DNA from: Calvatia gigantea
Taxonomy: Eukaryota > Basidiomycota > Agaricomycetes > Agaricales > Lycoperdaceae
Direction of reading: 5' to 3'
Assembly: GCA_025093985.1 (NCBI GenBank)
Contig: JACAAK010000004.1
Coordinates: forward strand, 3,224,001-3,288,000
Length of the DNA: 64,000 bases
Shown here one piece after another: positions 24,995-36,754 of the stretch. The translations under genes were made by a program, and so were the position numbers. The notes beneath the pieces were generated by a model, which saw only the letters and a list, made by a program, of their open reading frames with translations, was not told where the DNA came from and did no database searches. The stretch's first letter is position 1. Each line of letters begins with the position of its first letter.

Positions 24995-26057
24995 TCAGAG
25001 AAGACTACATGCACTTGGGTTCTTCCGATGACGGGCCAGGGAGTCATATCGGGAGAAAGACTTTTGACAATAATTACAAGTAAATCGAGAAGTGGCCCCA
25101 TTATCCTGCTGCTTGAGTTTCTCTTTGGCCAGCGGACAGCTCGTTGAGCCTTCAGCATGCCTCTTGCGGTCCGAGTATCGCGTAAAAGATCTGCCACACG
25201 CACAATGCCATCTCTCCTGGTCTCTCCTGTCAAGTGGTGTGCATCGCTCCGTCGGCACTATTTGAACTTGCACGACACTGACCCAGCGTATTCTGACCAG
25301 ACGGCGCCCAGTGTTGTTGGTCTGTTGGACAAGGACCCGACAACTTTTGCTTGATTGCTTTCACGGCTGGCGCTGGAGGGTCCTTGCGCATCCGTGAGGC
25401 TGTGGACCCTCTCGCACAATGGCCCGGGCTCAACGGGGGACGGGTTTCTTGCGTTGAAGAAAATACCTCCGGGCTGGAAAGAGGCAATCTTGAATAGGCC
25501 TGGAAGGAATTGATCGACGCATTACGTGAAGATTTGATGGGCCCATTCGAGGTCGATGTCGAGCGCCCTGACGGAGCCAGGAAGGGGCTTGGGCCGGGAC
25601 CCGAATTCAAGACCGAGGGAGGGTAAGATGGAAGATTTGAGCGCAGGGGTTGATTGGAACCACCAGGGTTCGCATCCTCTAGAAAATCGTAGGAACGAAA
25701 GCCAGAGGAGGAAACAGCCACGGAACTGTTTGAAGACGGGAAGGACCACGAGGAGCTAGAGCTTGAAACTGACGAGTCTGAGAAGGGGCTTGAATCTCGG
25801 AAAGTTTGTCCAGGATACTGCTGGGGAACCATCGAGGATGAGAAAGAAGTGTTTGTATAGGGCCATGGTGCAAGCAAGCTAAGAGAGGTAAGCAATGAAG
25901 TTGAAGCACAATGGGGCGAGACTCACTCGAAATCTAGTTGAGGGGGGAGAACAGCCTGCTGTTCACGCGTCGGTGGTCGCCGTTTGCTGGAGGGGTGACC
26001 AATTGAATAGGTCCCATCATAGTTGAAATAGGCGGAGGGGTCGTTGATATGTAACAT
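24995..26057 (-). CDS. Paired zinc-finger protein (C2HC-type fingers), copy 2
   Basis: Predicted nucleic-acid-binding regulator, paralogous in layout to the genes at 23.1 and 39.4 kb. Exons 26057-25927, 25878-25298 and 25257-24995 give 324 residues. It starts MLHINDPSAYFNYDG and passes LDFDLLAPWPYTNTSF, which resembles the same part of copy 3. A long Ser/Pro-rich region follows. The two C-terminal fingers are C-x-C-x12-H-x6-C in WHCACGRSFTRYSDRKRH and C-x2-C-x12-H-x6-C in FTCNYCQKSFSRYDSLARH, and the protein ends shortly after at KNPSACSLL. The second intron is only 40 nt (25258-25297); a frameshift there is the alternative, but the summed exons are in frame. Confidence 0.72.
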
Positions 26058-27377
26058 GGCGAATTAAGGCGGGTTCGTAGAGGGGTTGGGGGATAGCAAT
26101 TGATTGTGCAGGTCATACTGGTTCATCCCGAAGTATTTGTACTGCAAGGTGATATGTATAACTGACAATAATTACTGATTCGTCTCCAGGGTGATATTCT
26201 TCCTCGAGCGAGATGCTTTTCACGCGACCCTGTTGGGCGGCTTTTCATAACTATTGTTCCGAGCCGGGATAGTATGCTCCGCTATTGTTTCTACATACTG
26301 TATCCACACTACAAAGACAACTATGCTGCGACAGTAGTCCAGCAGTCTTGTGAGGATGTGATAGTCATTACAAAGGTGGGCCCCACATACCACCTATCGC
26401 AAAGCAACCGGTTGAATCAACATTGTTCAAGTTATTGTTCAGAAAACATCACAAAAGATCATTCTTGGAAAGAAACTACCAGACTCTTGTTAGATGGCTC
26501 GGTGCTATCAGACTTCTTGCCTTGTTGTCCAGTTTTCCCGAGCAGCGGCAAGGACCCACAGGATCAAATAACTCAAGCCACGGTTGAAGGCACAACACTC
26601 TGGTTCTTGGGCAATTGTCCGGTGTCGAGGTGGAGTTATAAGCAGTACTTTGCGCACTTTCATTGAAATCACCCATGCGAGGCCCGTATGATACAGGCGT
26701 AGGTTGGACCCTCGCCAGGTATGAGCACATCGAAGATAGGAGATGCGACGATATAGATGGCATGAGGGCTCAAGGCCTTTCACTCAGGCTGTCGTGCGCC
26801 GGGGTCTGTTGAGAAGGTATTGCATCAAATGTCCCTTAGAATAGTCGGGACCCCTACTGGATATTCGTAATCCACTGCCCCTGGGCTATCCTTTGCAATA
26901 CATAAGGGGGTTCTGCCTTTTACAGAATAAGATATGGGCTCTTATGTGGAAAACGGAAACAAAGATAGTTTGTCGGACTGTGCGTACTGTCAGAGAGGAT
27001 TGAGAAGCGGAATTACGTCCTTCTTGGAGCTAGTATCCTCGGGTCGGGTATATCTCTGAGTCTATTGCGGGACCAAGATGCCCTCCCACCCTCACCAACC
27101 TGTGATATGATACTACATATAGTGATTAGTTCTCAGCGACGTGTAGCAAAAGTATGCCCCGCATTTTAAATCGTATAGACATGTCCTCGGGGTTCCATGC
27201 CCTTGAGTATAAGAAATTTGCTGTAATAGAGAGCTGCAGAGTTAATCTTGGAACTTTGCCATTTCCAAATAGAGACTTGTTCCATTTTCAACCATGCATC
27301 AGATGATTAGATCCTCACTACACCAGCGCTGGGTTTGAGATAACTATTCCGCTCTGGTGTACTTCATCAAAATTGTA
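26058..27377. other. Long intergenic region, no gene seen
   Basis: About 1.3 kb between the divergent starts of zinc-finger copy 2 and TIP41. Open frames at 26274-26783 lack family motifs and splice partners. No repeat or terminal inverted repeat was evident by eye. Confidence 0.5.
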
Positions 27378-28582
27378 ATGACGACTCAACAACCTCCAAA
27401 GATGCCAGAACCCGCGGTGGCTGTTCCTGACCACAAACTCTCCGAATCACCGAATTCACGTTCGATTGAGCTGGGACCTTGGTTCATAACTGCCGTGACC
27501 AATCCGATTTCCAATGCCCCCGACTGTGAGGCATTGCAAGCTACACTCGGAATCCCCCTACCAGAAATGACGTTTGGTAGCAATTTTTTGAAGTTGGAAC
27601 ACCGTCCGACTGGTTGGAGGTATACATTTACTGGCGAGAGTGCGCTGAAGGGCGTTAAAGTTGGTGAATTGGGGGAGGGAGATGGAGGAGTCAAAGTTGG
27701 GTACTCGGAGAAATGGTTGCAGAGCAGGCAAGCTGTGTTATTTTCTCTGCTCTTATCCCATATCAACATTCTGCCATGCTTAGAACGGATCCTTCTTCTG
27801 AATACCCAATGCCTCAAACAGTGCCTACGAAATTGTACGATTGGACCTATACAACTACATACCCAGGTCACCAAATCACCGAGCCTGATTCACCGTCTGG
27901 TTCTGTCCTTAGCACTGATGAAGGCTACGAACCTCCTCCACCTCCAGTTTTCCCAGACGTCGTAGATTGGACGTCTGCGAATCCCGCGAATCCGGCTCAT
28001 ACAATCCCAATGGCCGAACTAACGCGTCCAGATCCTATCCTATTTTATGCTGAAATCCCACTGTTCGAGGACGAGCTGCATGACAATGGATCTTCAGCGC
28101 TTCTCGTTCGCATCGTACGTTGTTGTATTTCCGTTTGAATATATTCTGATTGACGGCCGGACGGGCTTGGTATTATTGCGTATACAGCGTGTCATGCCGA
28201 CATGCTTCTTTATTCTGTCGCGGTTTACCCTTCGGGTGGATGGCGTTCTGTTCCGGACCTTCGATACCAGGATCTACCATTCATTCTCTTCTGATCCCCC
28301 TTTATTGATCAGGGAGACTAGTGGTTGGGAAGCGCCTTATGACCGTGTTCGGAAGGTATGAGCAGCAAGCGTTTCTCTCCTTTTTGAGCTAACAGCGCTA
28401 AATGGAATCTTCAGTTACTTCCCAAGCGCACTGACCTTACACCTCTTACGGACCCAACGTGGATAGCCAAAGTCTTGACTGATCTCCCAGCAGCGGTCTC
28501 TCAGGGTGAAGGTGCAAAAACAGGTTGGAGAGGACTGGACATTCGTCGCGAAATAGCCACTCTGAGGAATTCGGCGGAGTAG
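27378..28582 (+). CDS. TIP41-like regulator of PP2A/TOR signalling
   Basis: TIP41 family protein, which binds type 2A phosphatase regulators and acts in TOR nutrient signalling in the cytoplasm. Exons 27378-27727, 27784-28114, 28188-28355 and 28415-28582 give 338 residues. Family marks are the start of the fold IELGPWFITAVTNPISNA, PEMTFGSNFLKLEH, IPLFEDELHDNGSS, then RFTLRVDGVLFRTFDTRIYH. The basic C-terminal part is LLPKRTDLTPLTDPTWI. The first intron (27728-27783) begins gcaagc rather than GT; only this GC-AG junction restores the frame. The ATG at 27378 is the first in frame. Confidence 0.9.
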
Positions 28583-28769
28583 AGACAGTTATACGGGGTC
28601 ATGCTAGGTGTTAAAGTACATGTAATGCATCTGTACCATAAAGCAACGAAAGATTAGGAGGCAAGCAAGAGACGAGGAACAAACTGGTACAATGGTGTCC
28701 GAAGAATATGGGAATAAGCGGTCTATCGAGTCAGAACTCGAATTTGGGATCTCGGGGGATAGGCCAAAG

Positions 28770-30150
28770 TTACATTAGCTTGGCCTCTCGTTTGGCCTGC
28801 TGGACTTGAGCGAGGCGTTGGGCTCTGAGAGTCATGTGCGGTCCTTGAGCGCCTTTTTTGTTTGATGTTGTGGGAACAGAGGGAGCAAGAGTTGACTGAG
28901 ATAATGATAATCGCGTCTCATCTGATGAGAAACCGGGGATTCTTATGTTGTGGTTACGTTCTGGGAGAGTAATTTAATATTCGGTTATAAAGAAATATCC
29001 AGAAGAATGACATACCGAGGTGCAGTTGTAGATCTCGAACTTCAAGGGTATCACCACCACGATGCTTCGCCAACCGACAGGCAAAATTAGTGACAGAATC
29101 GATAAACTCGTCCGCAATGTTGAGCAGAAGCTTAGTAATAAGATTAATGACAACCAGGCAAAGACGACGTCCGACATACATCTTCAACTTCGGGGTCAAT
29201 TTTGACATTAGGGTCGATACTGGAGACAAGGTCTTGTATTGTCCTTCGCATGCTTTGATCGCCAGGGGTGTTCCTTTTGCGCGTCCTGTTGTCATCCAGG
29301 TTCAACGTGGTAACATCCTCTGGTGCCCGAGATATTTGCGCGGGTGTTCCTGTGGGTGGATAAGTTCAGAAGGATGTTGCTGTGCAGGACTTGACAGACG
29401 TACCGGACATTCGTCCGCTTGCGAGACCACCCGTCAAAGTTGGTCGGGTGGTCTGCCACTGTACTGCTCCAGGATTCGTCGTGTTAAGCACCTGACTGAT
29501 AGGTGGATAATGGTCGCCTGGGTTCGCGTTTACCAGGGTAGGGCCGGATGCGGCAGCTTCAACAGATTTGTAGGCAGTGGATGGATGAACGCCTGTAGTC
29601 GTGGCTGCGGCTGCCGGTTGCGGTGTCTGCAATAATATGAGCACAAACGAAACGGGTATAATGGCAAGGGGCACCCATACTGGTGTTCCTGTGACAGCAG
29701 GAGGTGATGCAGCCGCTGAAGTTCCAGGAGCAGTTGATGTACTTGCTGGGGTAGTCCCTTGTGCTCCCCTAAATCGTGCAAACTATCGTGCATAGATACA
29801 CCATCAGCAAGATGGGGATGAAAAATTACGCGCATGGAATGTACCTGAAGCAATTGTTGCTGATTCAACTTTCCGGACTTGACGAGTTGATACAGGTGCT
29901 GCACTGCAGCATTTTGGCTCAACGCGGGGTCAATCTGCCCGCCGTTTTGCATCCTCACGAGAGCCTGAACGATTGCGAGCATATCACTATTGAGGGCTGG
30001 TTGAGCTTGTGCGGCGGCAGCAGCAGCAGCGGCATTGGCAGGAGATTGGGCTGTTGTTGAAGTTGAAGTCCCAGCCTGTTGTTGCGTAGCCTGAGCTGGT
30101 GTGGATGATGGGGCCGGATTAGCCGAAGTAGACGCGTTCTGCTCTGCCAT
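28770..30150 (-). CDS. TFIID/SAGA subunit TAF12
   Basis: Histone-fold subunit shared by TFIID and SAGA, pairing with TAF4/Ada1 in the nucleus. Exons 30150-29845, 29782-29675, 29626-29404, 29349-29180, 29130-29016 and 28960-28770 give 370 residues. The first half is low-complexity (Gln, Ala, Ser, Thr). The H2B-like fold is plain: [58 protein letters not shown] and [11 protein letters not shown]. The last 40 residues are basic. The frame stays open upstream of the ATG with a nearby acceptor (ccattcag), reading IQNNVQALIT before the Met. A longer N-terminus from another exon is therefore possible. It shares a 205-base promoter gap with RRS1. Confidence 0.88.
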
Positions 30151-30355
30151 GGTGATGAGTGCCTGGACGTTGTTCTGAATGGATCAAGGAGATGGAAGAG
30201 AACAAGGACAAAGTGCCATCCCACTTGCCATATTGAGACAAGAGCTGGCGGACCGGTGTTTGGTTCGGGGTCTACAGCCAAACAAACCCATCAGTCTTTT
30301 TTGCAACTCTTTCGGTCATTGAACAAAATTAGTTTCCCCCACAGCCCTTTCTGTT
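30151..30355. promoter_or_regulatory. Short bidirectional promoter between TAF12 and RRS1
   Basis: Only about 205 bases separate the two divergent start codons, so both basal promoters and leaders share this space. No TATA box is apparent. Confidence 0.45.
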
Positions 30356-31494
30356 ATGGACGTCTCTAATATTCTCGGCTCTTTTGGAAATACGCTGTAC
30401 GCCTTACTTATAAAGGGGATCTAGCAATTTGCTGATTTTTTCCGTCTAGCCAAGATAACAATGATCTTGAAGACGGGAATTATATCTTAGACACTGGTTA
30501 TCTTACAGTGACTAACACTACCCCAATTGATGTGGATTTGTACAAGTGGGTGTCATTCATCTATCTCAGCCATAACCGCAATTAATCCACCGATTATTCT
30601 AGTGAAAATCTCGATGAATGCATCGAACAAAATGCTCGAGATTCTACACAAAAGCTTATAGGTGCCCTCTTTCACCTCCCGACACAATCTTCCCCAGATG
30701 GTCCCCTCGCAATGCTTCCACCGCCTCTCCTTCTTCTTCCCCGTGAAAAGCCTCTTCCAAAACCCAAAGAACTGACAAAGTGGGAAAAGTTCGCTGCTGC
30801 CAAAGGAATCAAGAAACAGAAGCGAGAGAAGAAAGTTTGGGACGAGGAGAAGCAGGAGTGGGTTGCGAGATGGGGCTGGAAGGGCAAGAATAAGGAGGCA
30901 GAGTCCCAATGGCTGCACGAAGTTCCTGCGAATGCCGGTACGTTTCTTTCGTTTGCGATGTCTTTTGGGTGACCGGTTGACATCTTGTCATTTGCTCTTG
31001 GTAGACGTTGACCATGATCCCCGCAAAATTGCAAGAGACGTACGAAAGGCTCGGGTCGCGAAGAATGAGAGGCAGAAGCTTCAAAATCTCTCACATGCCG
31101 CTCAATCCTCTGGTGATCGTAAACACGAGATTGAAAGAACACTCACAACTACTCGCACAAGTACAGCGAGCATGGGGAAATTCGACCGTCAGTTGGAAGG
31201 CGAAAAGAAACCCCGCGGCGTCAAGCGCAAGGTACGGACTATCCCCGCTGTCATTTCTCGGCTATCTTATTATCTTTCTTTCAGTTCAATCCCATAGAAG
31301 AATCTGCTGAACAAGAAAGGAAGAGCGCCCTTGCATTACTGTCTCGCATGGAGAGTGATTCGAGGAAGATGCCAGGCGGCGATAATGTGTTAAATGTACG
31401 CAAAGCCATTCGGTCAGTCAGTAAGGGCCAGGGTGCTGTTGCCCTGGCCAGAAAAATCGACGGCGGAAAGTCGGGCAAGAAGTCAAGACGGTGA
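30356..31494 (+). CDS. Ribosome biogenesis regulator RRS1
   Basis: Nucleolar assembly factor that with Rpf2 brings the 5S RNP to the pre-60S particle. Exons 30356-30396, 30450-30545, 30603-30937, 31005-31231 and 31285-31494 give 302 residues. Matches to the family are DLEDGNYILDTGYLTV, ARDSTQKLIGALFHLP, LPREKPLPKPKELTKWEKFA, GIKKQKREKKVWDE and WVARWGWKG. The region before the basic end contains VAKNERQKLQNL. The protein ends in a Lys/Arg-rich tail typical of nucleolar factors. The first exon is only 41 nt. It converges with the TFIIB gene, 252 bases apart. Confidence 0.9.
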
Positions 31495-31746
31495 ACCTTT
31501 GGTGTTCGCCCTCTCGTCCGGTCACAAGTTTATTTTGTTGCATTATCACAAATTAGCCACTTGCACTTTCTTTACGATACCTACTTTATTTGATATCTCT
31601 GCTTCACAAAGCGCATATAGGGACAACAACACTGTTATTAATTGAGTCCTAAGATGTCACATAAACTTACGAGGTTTGTTTCTCTGGTATATTTAAAAGG
31701 AAGTCCTTGGAAAGCAAACCTTCTAAAACAACAAAAGGGACAAAGA

Positions 31747-32885
31747 CTACTTCGTACTGTCATACGGCAGCCTGCTCAAGTCAGCCTTACCCTCGTCAAT
31801 CCACTCCTGGTTCACCAACTTCTCCCTCTCCGCGTAATACAACCGATACACCAACTTGATCGTACCCTCGCTGACACCAGCGACAGCACTAATATCCCTG
31901 ACCGACTTCTGCTTGCCTAATAAAAGGCAAGTAAAATATATAGCACCACCCGCAATCGACACCGGACTCCGCCCATCTGCAATACCATGTTTCCTCGCTG
32001 CCACGATAATGTCGGAGCAAATTGACTGGACATTGGGAGGAAGATCGAGGTGGTTGCAATACCGCACCAGTAAGTTCTCGGGGCCCGTAGGCGTCGAACT
32101 GCTGTTGCTATTATGCGTAGCGCCAGGAGAAAGGTTAAACGCCTGCTCAAGTGCCTTATAGCACTGACCCAGCACCTTCTTGGACACATGCGTCAAAGTA
32201 CAAATTTCGCGGAACGTCCGTGGTACATGCGCTTGACGGCACGCAATAAAGATACAAGCAGCAATAACCGCATCAAGTGGTTTGCCGCGAAGAAGTTTTT
32301 CTTCATCACTGCGCTTGTATAGCTGCTTCGCGATGTCGCTGATAGTTTTCGGGAGAGAGAACTGGTCGCACCAGCTGGAGATATCGCGGAAAGCTGTAAG
32401 GATGTTGCGTTCTGAACGTGAGGATTGAGAACGCGAAGCAGCACGTTGAAGTTCGCGAGCGATTCCAGAACCGCCGTCGCGGAAGCTGATGACAGTGTCA
32501 AGTTGCTCGATACCCTCCATCAGTGGGTCCGACGCTGCACCGACACGGGAGGGGTCATCTCCTTCGTCGTTGGCGAACGTCTGAAATATACGCCCATGTG
32601 TTTAATACGAGAAGTCATGGAGACGGACAGCAAATGAGAGAACTAGGGAAAACGGAGACTTACTCGCCACTCACTCCTGGTGTCGACAACACGATCACCA
32701 AGAACCAAACCGCAGGTACCACACACGAGATCCCCGCTGCCAAATTCCTCAATAATGTTCGGGTTCGGATCTCTGCAGTCTGGACAGATGAGGCGAACAG
32801 CGAGATCGGGGCCAAAGCTTGGCTGGAGCTGCTGGGCAGCTTTAGCTTGCGACTGTGCAAGCGGGAATGGTTGAGAATATGCCAT
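31747..32885 (-). CDS. Transcription initiation factor TFIIB
   Basis: General RNA polymerase II factor bridging TBP and the polymerase. Exons 32885-32664 and 32580-31747 give 351 residues. The N-terminal zinc ribbon has paired cysteines in CPDCRDP and CGTCGLVLGDRVVD; the B-reader/linker follows with SEWRTFANDEGDDPSRVG. Two cyclin-like repeats are seen, the first with AFRDISSWCDQFSLPKTI and IAACIFIACRQAHVPRTFRE. The second has CNHLDLPPNVQSICSDI and SIAGGAIYFTCLL. The single 83-nt intron falls exactly at SEWR/TFAN. No oddities. Confidence 0.95.
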
Positions 32886-33349
32886 CGAATTTCAAGCCTC
32901 GCGGGTGAAAATGATGTGGCTGGTCAAATGAGAGGGAGGAATTTGGTTCAGCGGTGGAGTCCTGGATCTCGGTGGGCGGAAAGAGTGGTATGCAAGCAGA
33001 GGTTCAACTGCTCCTGAGGGTTTGATTCTAAATTTTTACAAAGCAGATTTATTGTACAGCTGTCTAGGTTGCTGGATGATGTTACAACTACTTACCGAGT
33101 AATCTGGATGGTCTGTGGGCAACGGAGACCGCTCAGCAAGACAGGGATGATGGTGGTTGGTGGACAAAAACCAGTCAACTGAATGTGACAATGTGCTCTC
33201 CCCTTAACCTTCGCTTGCTGACTAAGCTTTGACTCGGTCAAGGCAGGAATTGAAGTTAACACGTCCTGAGGCCATGTTTGCCGATGCTCTCGGTAAGTAA
33301 GTGAAACGTAACTACAGAAACAGCCCCGAACTGATTCATGAACGCATGT
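32886..33349. other. Intergenic, no gene seen
   Basis: About 0.46 kb upstream of TFIIB and downstream of the next minus-strand gene. It should hold the TFIIB promoter. No TATA-like motif stands out. Confidence 0.5.
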
Positions 33350-34550
33350 TTACCAGTACCGCCTCTCGTAGTCTCTTGGGCGGTATTCCCTATCATCACT
33401 GCTGAAGGACCTTTCACTTTCGGAATAACTCCTATCGCTGCCGCTCGCGTCGCTATTATCACCATAATCACCAGACCCCAACCCATAGCCCTCGTTTGAC
33501 CGTGCAATCACAACTGGCCCCCGAGCATTCACTCTTGGGGGAGGGTGCGCGTGGTGTGCGAACCTTGGGTCTGGATGTTCGTACAGCCCGTCAAAGGAAG
33601 TCATTGGGGAATGGGATTGCACATCCGACTGTGTGTCCGAGCCGGAGAGGTATTGCTGTCCGGCCACTGACCATCTAGGCGAGGACACATTGGAGTGAAT
33701 CATTGACATTCCATCAGAATGTGCTTGTCCGCCCGAAGCCACGCTTCCGGCAGTGCGTTGGAAAAGTACAACCTGGTTGTGCGAATTTGAATTGGTAGAC
33801 GCGTTGTCTGCCAAGGAATGCTCTCTGGTCGGTGGAGGTCCATACCCAAGCTCTGTCGAATCGTGTAAGCGGTACACGCGTGACGTTTCGTCGGCATATG
33901 GACCCCTCTGTGCGCCATCGTTTTGCGGCGAAATTTGCCTAGGGCTGATACCGTTTCTTGGTGGGACTATCACGTAGGGAATTGGCTTTGTGGGTTGATT
34001 ATGACCGCGACTCGCATAGTTCCTTCGTGCTTCAGCGTATGCACATTCCTCGCAATCCGATGTGGAACAAACACTTGAAGTGTTGCTGAACTGGGGCGAA
34101 GAGTGGCGCTGACGCATATTATACTCCGGGCGACGATCGCGCCCGTATACATCCTCAGAGACGGACCCATGGGCAGCATATCTGTGTTCTTCGTGATGGT
34201 AGCCATAAGGTGTGGGTGGCGGAACCCTCACCCCCGGCCTGTGATAATTTGGTCTTCGTGGTGGAGGGGTGATGAAAAGCTCCTCGATGCTCAGGTCGTC
34301 TTCTAGACTTTGGGATTGTATTTCGTTCCAAGGTGCTGGACTCTCGACCTCGCTAACTGTGTAAGCAGTAACAAACTCGGGTGCTCTCCTTGACCTAATT
34401 CTTCAAAGAATCATCAATCTGAACCATCTTTACGCCAAAGCCATTCCTTACCTGGAACTTCGATATGCCATCTATATGAAGAAAGACACTCTCCAGGGTG
34501 ACTGTCGAGCAATGCGTAGGGGCAGACTTTAGTTGTCTAAGTTCCGTCAT
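33350..34550 (-). CDS. Unrecognised disordered protein
   Basis: Not recognised. Exons 34550-34452 and 34375-33350 give 374 residues (start MTELRQLKSAPTH, end YRPRDYERRYW). A short folded-looking start (CSTVTLESVFLHIDGISKFQ, then FVTAYTVSEVE) leads into a long Ser/Pro/Tyr/His-rich region. The tail carries alternating charge (SDRSYSESERSFSSDDREYR). A small cysteine pair, TSDCEECAYAEARRNY, may be a motif worth noting. The intron acceptor at 34376 (cccgag) is not ideal but is the one I found that keeps the frame. Confidence 0.55.
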
Positions 34551-34866
34551 AGTACTTGTTTTGTTTGATTGCAAACGATGAAACCATGCGGCTGCCTCGT
34601 AGCACTTCCAGTAAATGTTTGATGCGTGAATTTGGCCTGATCCGAAAGACAATAGTTGCTCTGACGTCCTGGGTTGGGCGTAGCAGGGCCGTTGTCTGCA
34701 TGCCCTTGTGCTAAAAATAGCCTTCTGCTTTGTGTCCTTTGGTTGGTTCTGATGGAACCACCAAACAACCAAACAGGGCTCCCTGGCACAGCCGTCATAC
34801 CCCGCCTTTGTTGTTGACTACAAATTTAAACAGCTATGCACCCAAGCCATTTCCACCCCTGTAATC
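34551..34866. promoter_or_regulatory. Divergent promoter region
   Basis: About 0.3 kb between two divergent starts. Nothing more specific is visible. Confidence 0.35.
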
Positions 34867-35856
34867 ATGGTTCCCCGCCTCTGCTTAATTTTGTGGCTTT
34901 CTGGGTTACCAGCCCTCGGCTCTCCCTTTATCTTTCTCGAATACCCCGAAACTGATACTGCCATCAACACCCTCCAGCATAAGTTTCATACGGCTACCCC
35001 ACCCCCTCACTCTCCTGTCCTTGCTCCTTCCGACACATTCTCCATCGCCTCGCCCCTGCCCACTCCACCCACATATGCTCTCCCACTGAGGAAGAGGGAC
35101 AATACCACGACAAGTCCAGTTAAGCAATGCACAAAAATTCCAGCCAATCCCGATGTTTCTGGCATTGGAGTGAGCTGATACTTCTCCATAGCTGTTCATT
35201 GATTTTCTGACCCGCCCTCTACCTAGATCCGACTTTGGTTCTATTTCAGTGCCACCCTGGCGATTGTGTTCCCAACCGTAACAAGCTTTACCAGTGCCTT
35301 TGCTATAAATAGCTTCATTCTTGTCATCACTGCGATAGTTACGACGGGGAAGAAATCCCTGTCGCGATATCACGCGGTTATCGTCCGCACTTATTTAACT
35401 TGTGCGGGGCAAATTCTGATGGTATCACCAACACCACCGGGTATGCAACGATTGCCTTTGAATTTGGAGCTACCGGTTAATTCAGTGTTTCTAGTCCAGA
35501 GGGGCCGAGTTCTGCGCCTGCTCCTCCAAGATAATGCATTCTATCCCTTTCTTTTTTTTAAAACACTATGGCTGGTGTTTAATTATAGTGGCTATGATGG
35601 CGGCGGTCCGAATCCAGAGTGCAACCACTTATTTCAACGACCGCCTCTCGTTTTTGTGTCCAAGACGCTCTCTGATCGGAACAGTCGTATCGTCTCCATA
35701 TTACTGGAGTTAACATTCATGGCAATAACAGTGGTGATAAAAAACCTCCCGCAAAATCGTCAGGAATCGTTTCGCCAGATGAGGTCATCGTGGATCGGCA
35801 CAGTTCTCTCCATTATGTTCGTGTCCCATTCGCTTACCCATGCCCAAGCATGCTGA
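34867..35856 (+). CDS. Fungal multi-pass membrane protein with secretory signal, function unknown
   Basis: Exons 34867-35169 and 35227-35856 give 310 residues. A signal peptide (MVPRLCLILWLSGLPALG) precedes a Pro-rich lumenal or outer segment. KIPANPDVSGIGIRLWFYFS then leads into several hydrophobic helices: SATLAIVFPTVTSFTSAFAI, SFILVITAIVT, FYPFLFFKTLWLVF and SILLELTFMAITVVI. The NPDVSGIGIR start of the membrane domain, and a later GGGPNPECN loop with SRIV before the last helix, recur in a large basidiomycete family of unknown role, as I recall it. The second exon is unusually long without an intron for that family. Some segments look diverged, so partial decay is possible. Confidence 0.6.
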
Positions 35857-36746
35857 ATCATGCTGTAGAAGTAACATAATACCAGCCATCACAACAATCG
35901 AACGCTGGGTGAGTTTTTGTAATTGCCGGCGTTCCGCCCATGACTAAACCGAAATAGATACGCCGTCATAGCCATATAATAGACGGGGACGAGAATGACC
36001 TAGCCCTCTTTGGACAAATAATGACGGTCATGACATTGATTTCAGTTGGGAAAGACACCTACGGTCATTTCCAGAAGCATGGACGGCCCCAGTGGTTCCG
36101 CAAAAATGCGGGGAAACGTGAGAAGGTAGATTAAGGATGAATCGGCGATGCCGTTGGCATGTATGTATCTTATGCAGGTCCACCCATTAGGGAAGAAACA
36201 TTAAGTGTAGCATCATGCAGCTAAGCACGGCTATCCTCTTCTCCGTATCACCGTCATATCCATCGAGTCGCGGTTTCCGCTCACGAATTACGACAGCGTA
36301 ATTTCTTGCATGGCTTCCTCAGCTTCTTTGGACGGTCCCCAGGTTTGCCGGATACAAGGGAGTAAGAATACTGCGGAAGGTCTCCAACCGTCCTCACATT
36401 ACGACAAACTTTATAAAGAAAGGAGTCTGCGACGGAACCGGTAAGAGTGGACGATTCAGTAGAAGCGTTTGAAGGGGTGGGACAACTACAGGATGTTCCA
36501 GGCCTCAGTACTGAGTGGGTAAAGCGTTAGGCGATGCAAGGCTGTTGCTGTTGCAAAGGGCACAGCGGATGACCCTGACCAGATTGGACGTAAAATTCAT
36601 ACTCAGCCACTGTTTGATCAGATCGAGGATGGGTCAGTGAGTTACAAAGGAAGGCACGGACCAAGAGTGAGGGAGTGCAGTCATTCGAGTTTGTTTGAAC
36701 TCCACCGGCCCTACAGAAAGAAACAACGGCAATAAGAGTTGGCACA
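35857..36746. other. Intergenic, no gene seen
   Basis: About 0.9 kb between the membrane protein and the hAT-type element. No coding segment or tRNA was recognised. Confidence 0.5.
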
Positions 36747-36754
36747 TCTGTCGG
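36747..36754. repeat. Left 8-bp target-site duplication of the hAT element
   Basis: Direct repeat tctgtcgg, identical to 38062-38069 on the other side of the element. The identity extends one base further left (a), giving a 9-bp match if the boundary is shifted. Confidence 0.65.

Noticed and set aside
26274..26783. Open frames in the gap before TIP41
   Set aside because: Random-looking composition, no acceptor or donor that extends them, no similarity to a known family.
29675..29845. Frameshift in TAF12 between its first two exons
   Set aside because: Using the acceptor at 29783 (cacgatag) instead of the later gatttag restores the frame, so no defect is needed.
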